Of a DNA stretch of 64,000 nt, positions 33,161-40,592 are shown piece by piece. Source of the stretch: Oscillospiraceae bacterium (lineage in GTDB: Bacteria; Bacillota; Clostridia; Oscillospirales; Acutalibacteraceae); assembly GCA_902774035.1 (NCBI GenBank), contig CACYHA010000011.1, positions 33,724-97,723 of the forward strand. Reading direction: 5' to 3'. The notes below the pieces were generated by a model. That model was not told the origin of the DNA. It was given only the letters and a program-made list of their open reading frames with translations, and did no database searches. The position numbers and the translations under genes are program-made. Each line of letters begins with the position of its first letter. Within the stretch, counting starts at the first letter, position 1.

Positions 33161-34480
33161 ATGGGCAAAAAGATTGTTGTTGCCGGGGCGGGTCACGGCG
33201 GCCTGGTCGCCGGCATGAAGCTCGCCGCGGCGGGCTATGATGTGACGGTCTATGAGCGCAAGATCCGCGCCGACCTGGGCTATGACTGGGAAGACGCGAT
33301 CGATTTCCGCGTGTTTGCGGATTGCGGTCTCGAGCCGCCGCAAAAAGAGAAGTACAGCTTCAACGGCGACATGAAATTCTACAACCCGAACCTGAAGACG
33401 CCGATCATTGTTCCTGCCAACGGCAAGGGCTCCGCTGTGTTCGAGCGCAGCGAAATCTACGACGTGCTGATCAAGGCGGCGGAGGAGCACGGCGTCAAGA
33501 TCGTCTACAGCACGGAGATTATTGCCCCCGTGATGAACGGTCTGCGGGTGACGGGCATCCGCACGTCCGACGGCGTTGTCCCGGCCGACCTTGTGATCGA
33601 CGCGGCGGGGATCAACAGCCCCATCCGCCGGAATCTGCCGGTTTGCTGCAACGTGGACCGCGATTACGGCTACGGCGAATGTTTCTACGCCTACCGCGCC
33701 TATTTCAACAAGATTGAGGGTCACGAGCCGGATGTGGCCTACGAGGTCTTTTTGATGCACCAGGGTGAGCACGGCATCTCGTGGGTTGTGACCAAGGACA
33801 CCTATGTGGATGTGCTGATCGGCCGCATGGCGCCGATGAGCGACGACAAGATCGCGGCCACCCTGGCCGAAATGCGCAGGTTCAGCCCGCAGATCGGCGA
33901 GACCCTGCTGCGCGGCGGCTCCCAGGAGCAGATCCCCGTGCGCCGTCCGCTGAGCGTGATGGTCTGCGACGGCTACGCTGCTGTGGGCGATTCCGCCTAC
34001 ATGACCATGCCGATGACCGGCTCCGGCATCTGCGCAGCCATGCGTGCCGGCGTGATGCTGGCCGATACCGTGCTGGCCGACAGGGAGGAGCGCTATTCCA
34101 GAGAGACGCTCTGGGATTACAACCGCAAATATATCCTGCACTACGGCCAGAGCTTCGCCGCCATCGACATTCTCAAAAACGTGATGCTCTGCACCGAGGT
34201 CGAGGGCGTCAACTTCCTGTTTGACAAGCAGATCATCACCGAAAACGACATGAGCTTCGGCACCGGCCGCAACGAGGGCGGCATGGCGTTTTCCGACGTG
34301 CTCTCCCGCGGGATCCGCGGCATCGGCAATCTGCCGGTTTTGCTGCGCACCGCCGGCGCGCTCACCAAAGGCGACAACGTCAAAAAGGTCTATCAGTCCA
34401 TGCCTGAGGTTTATGACGAGGCGGCCGTGCTGAAATGGAAAGACGACGTGCTGGCCGCGACCACGCTGATGAAACGCTGA
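33161..34480 (+). CDS. FAD-dependent oxidoreductase (geranylgeranyl reductase/FixC-like)
   Basis: 439-residue flavoprotein. The dinucleotide fold VVAGAGHGGLVAGMKLAAAG (~5-24) ends in the ribose-binding acid of VYERK (~33); the second FAD motif is GYAAVGDSAYMTMPMTGSGI (~270-289). This is the geranylgeranyl-reductase-like group, which hydrogenates polyprenyl chains or oxidises lipid-linked groups. No iron-sulfur or membrane segment is seen. ATG at 33161 after AAGGAG. First gene of the rightward operon; its neighbours suggest a lipid-linked substrate. Confidence 0.82.
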   Translation: MGKKIVVAGAGHGGLVAGMKLAAAGYDVTVYERKIRADLGYDWEDAIDFRVFADCGLEPPQKEKYSFNGDMKFYNPNLKTPIIVPANGKGSAVFERSEIYDVLIKAAEEHGVKIVYSTEIIAPVMNGLRVTGIRTSDGVVPADLVIDAAGINSPIRRNLPVCCNVDRDYGYGECFYAYRAYFNKIEGHEPDVAYEVFLMHQGEHGISWVVTKDTYVDVLIGRMAPMSDDKIAATLAEMRRFSPQIGETLLRGGSQEQIPVRRPLSVMVCDGYAAVGDSAYMTMPMTGSGICAAMRAGVMLADTVLADREERYSRETLWDYNRKYILHYGQSFAAIDILKNVMLCTEVEGVNFLFDKQIITENDMSFGTGRNEGGMAFSDVLSRGIRGIGNLPVLLRTAGALTKGDNVKKVYQSMPEVYDEAAVLKWKDDVLAATTLMKR

Positions 34481-34489
34481 GGAACCGCC

Positions 34490-35881
34490 ATGAACGGAAA
34501 GAAGTATATCAAGGAACAGACGATCCTTTATCTGTTCAAAATCATGATCACCGCCATCTTCTCTCTGGTGATGTATCAGGTCTGGGTCAAATATTACAAC
34601 CAGAACGCGCCGACGCCCTTCTACCGCTGGGGCAACTATCTGCTTTTGGCGGTCTTTGTCATGATCTATATCTCCTTTGTCAAGGTGTACGGCGGCTTCA
34701 TGGTGGGTACCGCCACCGTGCCGGATCTGATCTATTCCCAGGCGATCTCCGTGCTGTTTATGCAGGGCGTGTGCTATATCATCTTTTCCCTGATCAGCTA
34801 CAGGATGCTTTCTCCTTGGCCGTTTTTGCTGATTTTCGCCGCCTTCGCGGCTTTTGCCGCTCTGTGGGTGGTCGTCATCGACGCGATCTATTTCAAGCTC
34901 CATGCGCCCAAACGCACCGTTGTGGTGTTCCAGAACGTGGACGCCTATGTTTCACTTAAGGGCATCCGCATGATGGACAAGCGCTTCAAGGTCGTGCGCA
35001 CGGTCAACGCCGACAAGACGGCGCTGGAACAGCTCTACCCCATCATCGACAAGCTGGACGCCGTCTTCCTTTGCGGCGTGCCGGCCGTCTATCGCAACGA
35101 GGTGGTCAAATACTGCATCGCCCACTCCAAGGTCGCCTATATCAAGCCGAAGATCTCCGACACGATCATCCGCGGCGGCCGCACCATTCAGCTTATGGAC
35201 GTGCCGGTCTACCGCTGCAAGCGCAGCAGCACCGGCCTGATGTACAAAGTGCTCAAGCGCGGGATGGATATCCTGCTTTCCGGCATCGCGATCATTATCT
35301 CCTCGCCGATCATGCTGCTGACCGCTCTGGCGATCAAGCTGGACGATCATGGGCCCGTGTTCTATAAACAGACGCGGCTGACGCTCAACGGCCGGGAGTT
35401 CCGGATCATCAAGTTCCGCTCCATGCGCTGCGACGCGGAAAAGGACGGCGTGGCACGCCTCGCCGCCGAAGACGACGACCGCATCACCCGGGTGGGCAAG
35501 ATCATCCGCGCCTGCAGGATCGACGAGCTGCCCCAGGTGTTCAACATCTTCCTGGGTCACATGTCCATGGTGGGTCCCCGGCCCGAGCGCCCGGAGATCG
35601 CCGCCGAATACGAAAAGGATATGCCGGAATTCGCGCTGCGTCTGCAGGTGAAGGCCGGACTTACGGGCTACGCCCAGGTCTACGGAAAATACAACACCAC
35701 GCCCTACGACAAGGTGCAGATGGATCTCATCTATGTGGCCAACCAGTCTCTGCTGGAGGATTTCCGGCTGATGCTCATGACCTTCAAGATCCTCTTCCTT
35801 CCCTCCAGCACCGAAGGGGTGGACGCCGACCAGCGCACCGCCTCGCGGAAGAAGAACAAGTCCTCAGAGGACAGAAAGTGA
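34490..35881 (+). CDS. Polyprenyl-phosphate sugar-1-phosphate transferase
   Basis: 463-residue membrane enzyme of the WbaP/WcaJ family. Four N-terminal helices (~13-130), a CoA-binding-like middle domain (~140-245), one re-entrant helix (~262-285, MDILLSGIAIIISSPIML) and the catalytic core: FYKQTRLTLNGREFRIIKFR (~296-315), DELPQVFNIFLGHMSMVGPR (~345-364) and LQVKAGLTGYAQVYG (~385-399). It puts a sugar phosphate on undecaprenyl phosphate to start a glycan. No other glycosyltransferase or flippase gene is nearby, so the glycan may be short. ATG at 34490, 10 bases behind the flavoprotein gene. Confidence 0.9.
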   Translation: MNGKKYIKEQTILYLFKIMITAIFSLVMYQVWVKYYNQNAPTPFYRWGNYLLLAVFVMIYISFVKVYGGFMVGTATVPDLIYSQAISVLFMQGVCYIIFSLISYRMLSPWPFLLIFAAFAAFAALWVVVIDAIYFKLHAPKRTVVVFQNVDAYVSLKGIRMMDKRFKVVRTVNADKTALEQLYPIIDKLDAVFLCGVPAVYRNEVVKYCIAHSKVAYIKPKISDTIIRGGRTIQLMDVPVYRCKRSSTGLMYKVLKRGMDILLSGIAIIISSPIMLLTALAIKLDDHGPVFYKQTRLTLNGREFRIIKFRSMRCDAEKDGVARLAAEDDDRITRVGKIIRACRIDELPQVFNIFLGHMSMVGPRPERPEIAAEYEKDMPEFALRLQVKAGLTGYAQVYGKYNTTPYDKVQMDLIYVANQSLLEDFRLMLMTFKILFLPSSTEGVDADQRTASRKKNKSSEDRK

Positions 35882-36678
35882 AACCAATGAAAATTGCAGT
35901 CATTACCGGCGGCAGCAGCGGCATCGGCCTTGCCGCCGCCGCGCTTTTTGCCGAAAAAGGCAACACCGTCTACGCGCTTTCGCGCCGCGGCGGAACCGAC
36001 AGCGGAAATTTGCGCCATCTCGTCTGCGACGTGACGGACGAGGCGCAGGTGCAGCGGGTCTTCGGGGAGATCTTTGCCCGCCACGGACAGATCGACGTGC
36101 TGGTGAACTGCGCCGGCTTCGGCATTTCCGGCGCGGTGGAGCTGACGGAGAGCGCCCGGGCAAAAAAGCAGCTCGACGTGAACTTTTTCGGCTGCTTCCA
36201 TTGCTGCAAGGCGGCGCTGCCCCTGATGCGCAAAGCCGGACACGGCACGATCATCAACGTCAGCTCCATGGCGGCCGTGCTTTCGATTCCCTTCCAATCC
36301 TTTTATTCCGCGTCCAAAAGCGCGGTCAACGCCCTGACCCTCGCCCTCGCCAACGAGGTGCGCCCCTTCGGGATCACGGTCTGCGCTCTGATGCCCGGCG
36401 ATGTCAAGACCGGCTTCACCGCCGTGCGCGAAAAGGCGGGCGACGCGGCCGGGATCTACGGCGAGACCCTCGCGCGCAGCGTTGCGACCATGGAACACGA
36501 CGAGCAGAACGGCATGGCCCCGCAGCAGCTCGCCCGGGCGATCTGGCGCCTTTCGCAGAAGAAACACCCGAAGCCGCTTTCCACCTGCGGGGCGCAGTAC
36601 CGGCTGTTTGCCGTGCTGCAAAAGCTTTTGCCTGCCGCGGCGGTCAACCGCATCGTCGGCAGTATTTATGCAAAATAA
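35878..36678 (+). CDS. Short-chain dehydrogenase/reductase
   Basis: 266 residues (263 if ATG at 35887 is used). The GTG at 35878 is preferred because AGAGGA stands 7 bases before it and it overlaps the previous stop as GTGA, indicating translational coupling. Classical SDR: TGGSSGIGLAAAALF (NAD(P)-binding), NCAGFGISG, catalytic Ser in INVSSMAAV (~128) and the YxxxK pair YSASKSA (~145). Third gene of the rightward operon; it would reduce or oxidise a keto/hydroxy group of the pathway intermediate. Confidence 0.88.
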   Translation: MKPMKIAVITGGSSGIGLAAAALFAEKGNTVYALSRRGGTDSGNLRHLVCDVTDEAQVQRVFGEIFARHGQIDVLVNCAGFGISGAVELTESARAKKQLDVNFFGCFHCCKAALPLMRKAGHGTIINVSSMAAVLSIPFQSFYSASKSAVNALTLALANEVRPFGITVCALMPGDVKTGFTAVREKAGDAAGIYGETLARSVATMEHDEQNGMAPQQLARAIWRLSQKKHPKPLSTCGAQYRLFAVLQKLLPAAAVNRIVGSIYAK

Positions 36679-36699
36679 TTTGAAAAGGGTCAATGCGAT

Positions 36700-37704
36700 A
36701 TGTATTACGATCCCGGGCGCGGTGCGCCCTATCCTGAGTTTTACGACCGGCAGCAGCAGGCCGCGGCGGAGCGGAGAACGCTGCGGCAGCTCGGTTTTTA
36801 TCTCGGCAGCGCCATTTTGCTGTATATCCTGCTGCAAAATCTTCTGACCCTGCCTCTGGCGCTGCCCGGATGGTACGAGCGCTATCAGAATGACGGACTG
36901 CTGCGCAACGGCGTGGATCTGCTGGTGGTGATGGCCTCCATGCTGCTGCCGTTTCTTGGGCTGTCAAAGCCCATGCGTACGCTTTCCGGCTGTGTGGATC
37001 CCGTGCCGCTGGAGCGGCCGCGCGAAGGCGGGGCTGTGGTGCTGTTTGTTTTTGCGGGGCTGATGTTCTGCGTCGCGGCAAACGAGCTGACCGACCTGCT
37101 GGTGACCGCGGTCTCCGCTTTCGGGGTGGAGCTTTCCACACCGGAGATGCCTTTGCCGACCGGGGTATTCGGCGTCACGAGCGCCGTCTTCCGGGTGATC
37201 GTCATGCCCGCCCTCGTGGAGGAGATCTGCTTTCGCGGCGTGGTGATGCAGCATCTGCGCCGCTTCGGCAACTGGTTTGCGATCCTGATGTCGGCCCTCT
37301 GCTTCGGCCTGCTGCACTGCAACCTGATCCAGATGCCCTTTGCCTGCATCGTGGGTCTGGTGCTCGGCTATTACGTGGTCCGCACCGGCTCCCTCTGGCC
37401 GGCGATCCTCATCCACGCCCTCAACAACACCGTTTCCCTTGTGTTCTCCTATCTGGCCGCGACGCTCGAGGCGCGGCAGTTGAACCTTGTTTATCTCCTT
37501 GTGCAGTTTGTGCTCTTCGCCCTCGGGACGTTCTGCTTCCTGCTGGATCTTTCCCGCAGCCGGCAGCGCGCGCGCCTGCCCCGTTCACCGAAGACCTGCA
37601 GCACCTTCGGCCAGAAATTTGCCGCCTGCTTTTTTGCGCCGCCGATGCTGGTCGCCGCAGGGCTGGTGCTCTATTTCACCTCCCGCTATGTGGGGCTGAT
37701 GTGA
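36700..37704 (+). CDS. CPBP-family intramembrane metalloprotease
   Basis: 334 residues, about eight membrane helices. The CPBP (Abi) motifs are present: EEICFRG with Glu174, Glu175 and Arg179 in VMPALVEEICFRGVV; the His of FGLLHCN (~204); and the H-x-x-x-N of IHALNN (~236). Members process prenylated peptides, bacteriocins or membrane proteins; substrates of most are unknown. The first ~20 residues are hydrophilic with a Tyr/Pro-rich start. ATG at 36700, 21 bases behind the SDR gene. It leads into tadA with a few bases of overlap or spacing. Confidence 0.87.
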   Translation: MYYDPGRGAPYPEFYDRQQQAAAERRTLRQLGFYLGSAILLYILLQNLLTLPLALPGWYERYQNDGLLRNGVDLLVVMASMLLPFLGLSKPMRTLSGCVDPVPLERPREGGAVVLFVFAGLMFCVAANELTDLLVTAVSAFGVELSTPEMPLPTGVFGVTSAVFRVIVMPALVEEICFRGVVMQHLRRFGNWFAILMSALCFGLLHCNLIQMPFACIVGLVLGYYVVRTGSLWPAILIHALNNTVSLVFSYLAATLEARQLNLVYLLVQFVLFALGTFCFLLDLSRSRQRARLPRSPKTCSTFGQKFAACFFAPPMLVAAGLVLYFTSRYVGLM

Positions 37705-37709
37705 CCGCC

Positions 37710-38159
37710 ATGGAACACAGAAGATTTATGGAAGCCGCGCTCGCGCTGGCAAGGCAGGCGGGCGAACAAGGCGAGGTGCCTGTGGGCGCGGTGATCGTGA
37801 AGGACGGCGAAATCCTCGGCGTCGGCCGCAACCGCCGGGAAACAAAAAAAACGCCCCTCGGCCATGCGGAGATCGAAGCGATCGAAACCGCCTGCAAAGC
37901 GCTCGGCGACTGGCGGCTGACGGGCTGTACCCTCTATGTGACGCTGGAGCCCTGCGTGCTGTGCTGCGGCGCATTGCTGGCCGCCCGCGTGGAGCGGGTC
38001 GTATTCGGCGCGTTTGATCCGGCGGCGGGAGCGTGCGTGAGCACGGTCTCCCTGCAAGAGCTGCCCCACGCGCAGCTGCCGAAGCTTCTCGGCGGCTACA
38101 TGGAGGCGGAATGCCGCGCTCTGCTGCAGGGGATGTTCCGGGAACGGAGAGAAAAATGA
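37710..38159 (+). CDS. tadA: tRNA adenosine-34 deaminase
   Basis: Converts the wobble adenosine of tRNA-Arg(ACG) to inosine. 149 residues with the cytidine/deoxycytidylate deaminase fold: His52 and Glu54 in GHAEIEA, and the zinc Cys pair in LEPCVLCCGAL (~80-90). EQGEVPVGAVIVKDG at the N-terminus is typical of TadA. A GTG in frame at 37701 overlaps the previous stop; the ATG at 37710 gives the family length. Last gene of the transcript before the rimP promoter. Confidence 0.93.
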   Translation: MEHRRFMEAALALARQAGEQGEVPVGAVIVKDGEILGVGRNRRETKKTPLGHAEIEAIETACKALGDWRLTGCTLYVTLEPCVLCCGALLAARVERVVFGAFDPAAGACVSTVSLQELPHAQLPKLLGGYMEAECRALLQGMFRERREK

Positions 38160-38286
38160 CAATGGAAAACGGAATTTGCCCGGATGAGATAGGTGCCGTG
38201 CGCGTGAAATGCCCCCGGCGGGTTTCCGGATCCCGTTTTTTTGCAGTTTATTCACCGCCCGGCGACCACTTTTTTTCAAAAACCCC

Positions 38287-38315
38287 TTGTATTTCCCTGC
38301 AAAGTGTGGTAGAAT
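38287..38315 (+). promoter_or_regulatory. Promoter of the rimP-nusA-infB operon
   Basis: -35 TTGTAT (38287-38292), 17-base spacer, -10 TAGAAT (38310-38315) with extended TGG. Confidence 0.75.
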
Positions 38316-38340
38316 ACCACTATCCGAAGATCAACCTTAG

Positions 38341-38370
38341 AACGTGGGCTCCCAAGAGCCCGCGTTTCTT
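38341..38370 (+). promoter_or_regulatory. Leader hairpin of the rimP operon
   Basis: 11-bp stem with one GT pair (38341-38351 with 38356-38366), CCAA loop, followed by TTTCTTC. It sits ~20 bases after the start site and could act as an attenuator; NusA, encoded in the operon, controls termination, so autoregulation is plausible. Confidence 0.55.
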
Positions 38371-38392
38371 CATGATGAAAGGAGACAAACGA

Positions 38393-38875
38393 ATGGCAAA
38401 AGGCGGCAACACCGTGCAGACCGTGACTGCGCTGGCCGAACCGATCGCCGCTCAGCTCGGCGTGTCCCTGTGGGACGTGCGCTTTCTCAAGGAGGGCGCT
38501 TCGTGGGTGCTGCGCATCTTCATCGACAAGGCGGGCGGCGTATCCATCGACGACTGTGTGGATTTCACCCACGCGATCAACCCCGTGCTGGATGAGGCGG
38601 ACCCCATCGAGCAGGCCTACTGTCTGGAGGTCAGCTCCCCCGGGTTGGAGCGCGAGCTGACGCGCGACGCGCATTTCGAGAGCGCCGTCGGCCAAAAGGT
38701 CAAGCTGCGCACCATTCGTCCCGTTGACGGCGAACGCGACTTTTCCGGCGTGCTGGAAGCTTACGCCGACGGCGCACTGACCGTGCGCTTTCCCGACGAA
38801 AGCGGCCTGACCCTCGCAAAAAAAGAGACTGCCTGGGTCAAGCTCGACGATTTCGGCGGCTTCGATCAAGAATAA
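38393..38875 (+). CDS. rimP: Ribosome maturation factor RimP
   Basis: 160 residues, needed for 30S subunit maturation. N-terminal alpha/beta domain (VTALAEPIAAQLGVSLWDVRF, RIFIDKAGGVSIDDCV) with the signature YCLEVSSPGLERELT (~77-91), and the C-terminal SH3-like domain (FSGVLEAYADGALTVRF). ATG at 38393 with AAAGGAG. First gene of the long translation/transcription operon that runs to the HAD gene at 47165. Confidence 0.95.
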   Translation: MAKGGNTVQTVTALAEPIAAQLGVSLWDVRFLKEGASWVLRIFIDKAGGVSIDDCVDFTHAINPVLDEADPIEQAYCLEVSSPGLERELTRDAHFESAVGQKVKLRTIRPVDGERDFSGVLEAYADGALTVRFPDESGLTLAKKETAWVKLDDFGGFDQE

Positions 38876-38880
38876 AAATA

Positions 38881-38894
38881 TATAGATTATAGAT
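38881..38894. repeat. Heptanucleotide tandem pair
   Basis: Two exact TATAGAT units between the rimP stop codon and the nusA ribosome site; six bases before it (AAAATA) may be a third decayed unit. Confidence 0.45.
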
Positions 38895-38915
38895 TCGGAA
38901 GGACTGATTCACAAA

Positions 38916-39959
38916 ATGAACAAAGAGTTTTTTGAAGCGGTAAAGATGATGGAGGCCGAAAAAGGCATCTCCGCCGACTATCTTTACGAAAAGATCAAGA
39001 TGGCCATCCTCTCCGCCACGCGCAGCCAGTACGGCGAAAACGTCGTCTGTGAGATCGACCCCGAAGCGCAGACGATGAACGTCTATGTCCGCGCCGAGGT
39101 CGTGGAAGAGATCGAGGAACCGGGCAACAAGATGACCCTTGATCAGGCGCGCAACTACGACCCGAACGCCAAGCTCGGCGACATCATCGAGTTCCAGCTC
39201 GATCCAAAAAAATTCGGCCGCATCGTTGCCCAGACCGCCAAGAGCGTCATTCGCCAGGGCATCCGCGAAGCCGAACGTCAGATCGCCTCGCAGGAATTCC
39301 AGAACCGCAAGCAGGAGGTCGTTACGGCTACGGTCAAGTTCGTCAACGACGAGACCGGCGACGCAACGATCGAGATCGGCCGCGCAACGGCGCATTTTTC
39401 CCGCGCCGACCAACTACCGAACGACCAGTTCCGACCCGGCCAGCTCATCAAGGTCTACGTCGCCTCCATCAGCGAGGAGGGCGGCCTGAGCTACGCCACC
39501 ATCTCCCGCCGCCATCCGGGCTTCGTGCGCCGGCTGTTTGAGACCGAGGTACCCGAGATCTATGACGGCGTGGTCGAGATCAAGTCCGTTTCCCGCGAGC
39601 CGGGCTCCCGCACCAAGATCGCCGTGAAGAGCAACGACGAAAATGTGGATCCCGTGGGCGCCTGCATCGGTCAGCGCGGCCAGCGCGTGAACTCCATCAT
39701 CGAGACCCTCGGCGGCGAAAAGATCGACATCGTACCCTACAGCGACGACCCGGCCGCCTATGTCTCCGCGGCGCTTGCGCCCGCCCAGGTCGTTTCCGCC
39801 GTTCCCGCGGAGGACGGCAGCCGCCTTTGCGCCGTCGTGGTGCCGGACAACCAGCTTTCCCTCGCCATCGGCAACAAGGGACAGAACGTGCGCCTTGCCG
39901 CAAAGCTCACCGGCTGGAAGATCGACATCAAGGCCCAGTCCGCTGCGGAGGAAGGCTGA
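38916..39959 (+). CDS. nusA: Transcription termination/antitermination factor NusA
   Basis: 347 residues. N-terminal RNA-polymerase-binding domain (~1-125, MNKEFFEAVKMMEAEKGIS), S1 domain (~135-200), then two KH domains (~205-345; VGACIGQRGQRVNSI and LAIGNKGQNVRLAAKLTGW). The acidic C-terminal repeats of proteobacterial NusA are absent, as usual in Firmicutes. It modulates pausing and termination. The stop overlaps the start of rnpM as TGATG. Confidence 0.96.
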   Translation: MNKEFFEAVKMMEAEKGISADYLYEKIKMAILSATRSQYGENVVCEIDPEAQTMNVYVRAEVVEEIEEPGNKMTLDQARNYDPNAKLGDIIEFQLDPKKFGRIVAQTAKSVIRQGIREAERQIASQEFQNRKQEVVTATVKFVNDETGDATIEIGRATAHFSRADQLPNDQFRPGQLIKVYVASISEEGGLSYATISRRHPGFVRRLFETEVPEIYDGVVEIKSVSREPGSRTKIAVKSNDENVDPVGACIGQRGQRVNSIIETLGGEKIDIVPYSDDPAAYVSAALAPAQVVSAVPAEDGSRLCAVVVPDNQLSLAIGNKGQNVRLAAKLTGWKIDIKAQSAAEEG

Positions 39960-40249
39960 TGACCGCCCGCAAAACGCCGATGCGCAAATGCATGGGCTGT
40001 ATGCAGATGTTCCCCAAAAAGGAGCTTGTGCGCGTGGTGCGCACCAAAACGGGCGAGGGGGAAGACGATTTTGAGATCACCCTCGACCTCACCGGAAAAA
40101 AAGCCGGCCGCGGCGCTTACATCTGCAAAAATCTCTCGTGTCTGCAAACGGCGCGCAAGGCAAAACGCCTCTCCCGCGCTCTGGATTGTTCCATCCCGGA
40201 CACGGTCTACGATATACTGGAGCAGGAGATGATCCAAAGTGACGGATAA
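39959..40249 (+). CDS. rnpM: YlxR/RnpM RNA-binding protein
   Basis: 96-residue member of the DUF448 (YlxR) family, shown in Bacillus to bind and modulate RNase P RNA. Visible: RKTPMRKCMGCMQMFPKKELVRVVR (start), GKKAGRGAYIC (~55) and a basic stretch with ARKAKRLSRAL. The Cys pair in KCMGC is conserved. The start ATG at 39959 overlaps the nusA stop; ylxQ overlaps its end. Confidence 0.92.
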   Translation: MTARKTPMRKCMGCMQMFPKKELVRVVRTKTGEGEDDFEITLDLTGKKAGRGAYICKNLSCLQTARKAKRLSRALDCSIPDTVYDILEQEMIQSDG

Positions 40250-40592
40250 ACTGCTCTCCCTTCTGGGGCTGGCCAGACGCGCCGGACGCCTCGCCTGCGG
40301 CCATGACGCCGCGGTGGAAGCCATCGTCAAAAACCGCGCTGCGCTCTGCCTTTGCAGCGCCGACGCTTCCGAACGGCTGGAACGCGAGCTGCGCCACGCC
40401 TGCACCTTCGAACACAAACACATCCCCTTTGTCCGGCTTTCCGTTCCCATGGCGGCGCTTTCCCAAGCCATCGGAACCAAAGCGGCCGTTGTCGCCGTGA
40501 ACGACGCCGGCTTTGCCGCGCGGCTGCTTTCGCTGCTGAACGAAGGGACAAACACAGGAAAGGATGAAGACTATGCCGAGAGTGAAATATAA
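40239..40592 (+). CDS. ylxQ: L7Ae-family ribosomal-type protein (YlxQ)
   Basis: 117 residues of the L7Ae/L30e/S12e/Gadd45 fold, a kink-turn RNA binder between nusA and infB in Firmicutes. Visible: [25 protein letters not shown] at the start, [19 protein letters not shown], and the C-terminal [20 protein letters not shown] at 40239, overlapping rnpM by 11 bases. The last codons overlap the infB start. Confidence 0.88.
   Translation: MTDKLLSLLGLARRAGRLACGHDAAVEAIVKNRAALCLCSADASERLERELRHACTFEHKHIPFVRLSVPMAALSQAIGTKAAVVAVNDAGFAARLLSLLNEGTNTGKDEDYAESEI

Noticed and set aside
38160-38392. In-frame upstream extension of rimP starting at the tadA stop
   Set aside because: The rimP promoter and leader hairpin lie inside it, and RimP proteins start at the ATG at 38393.
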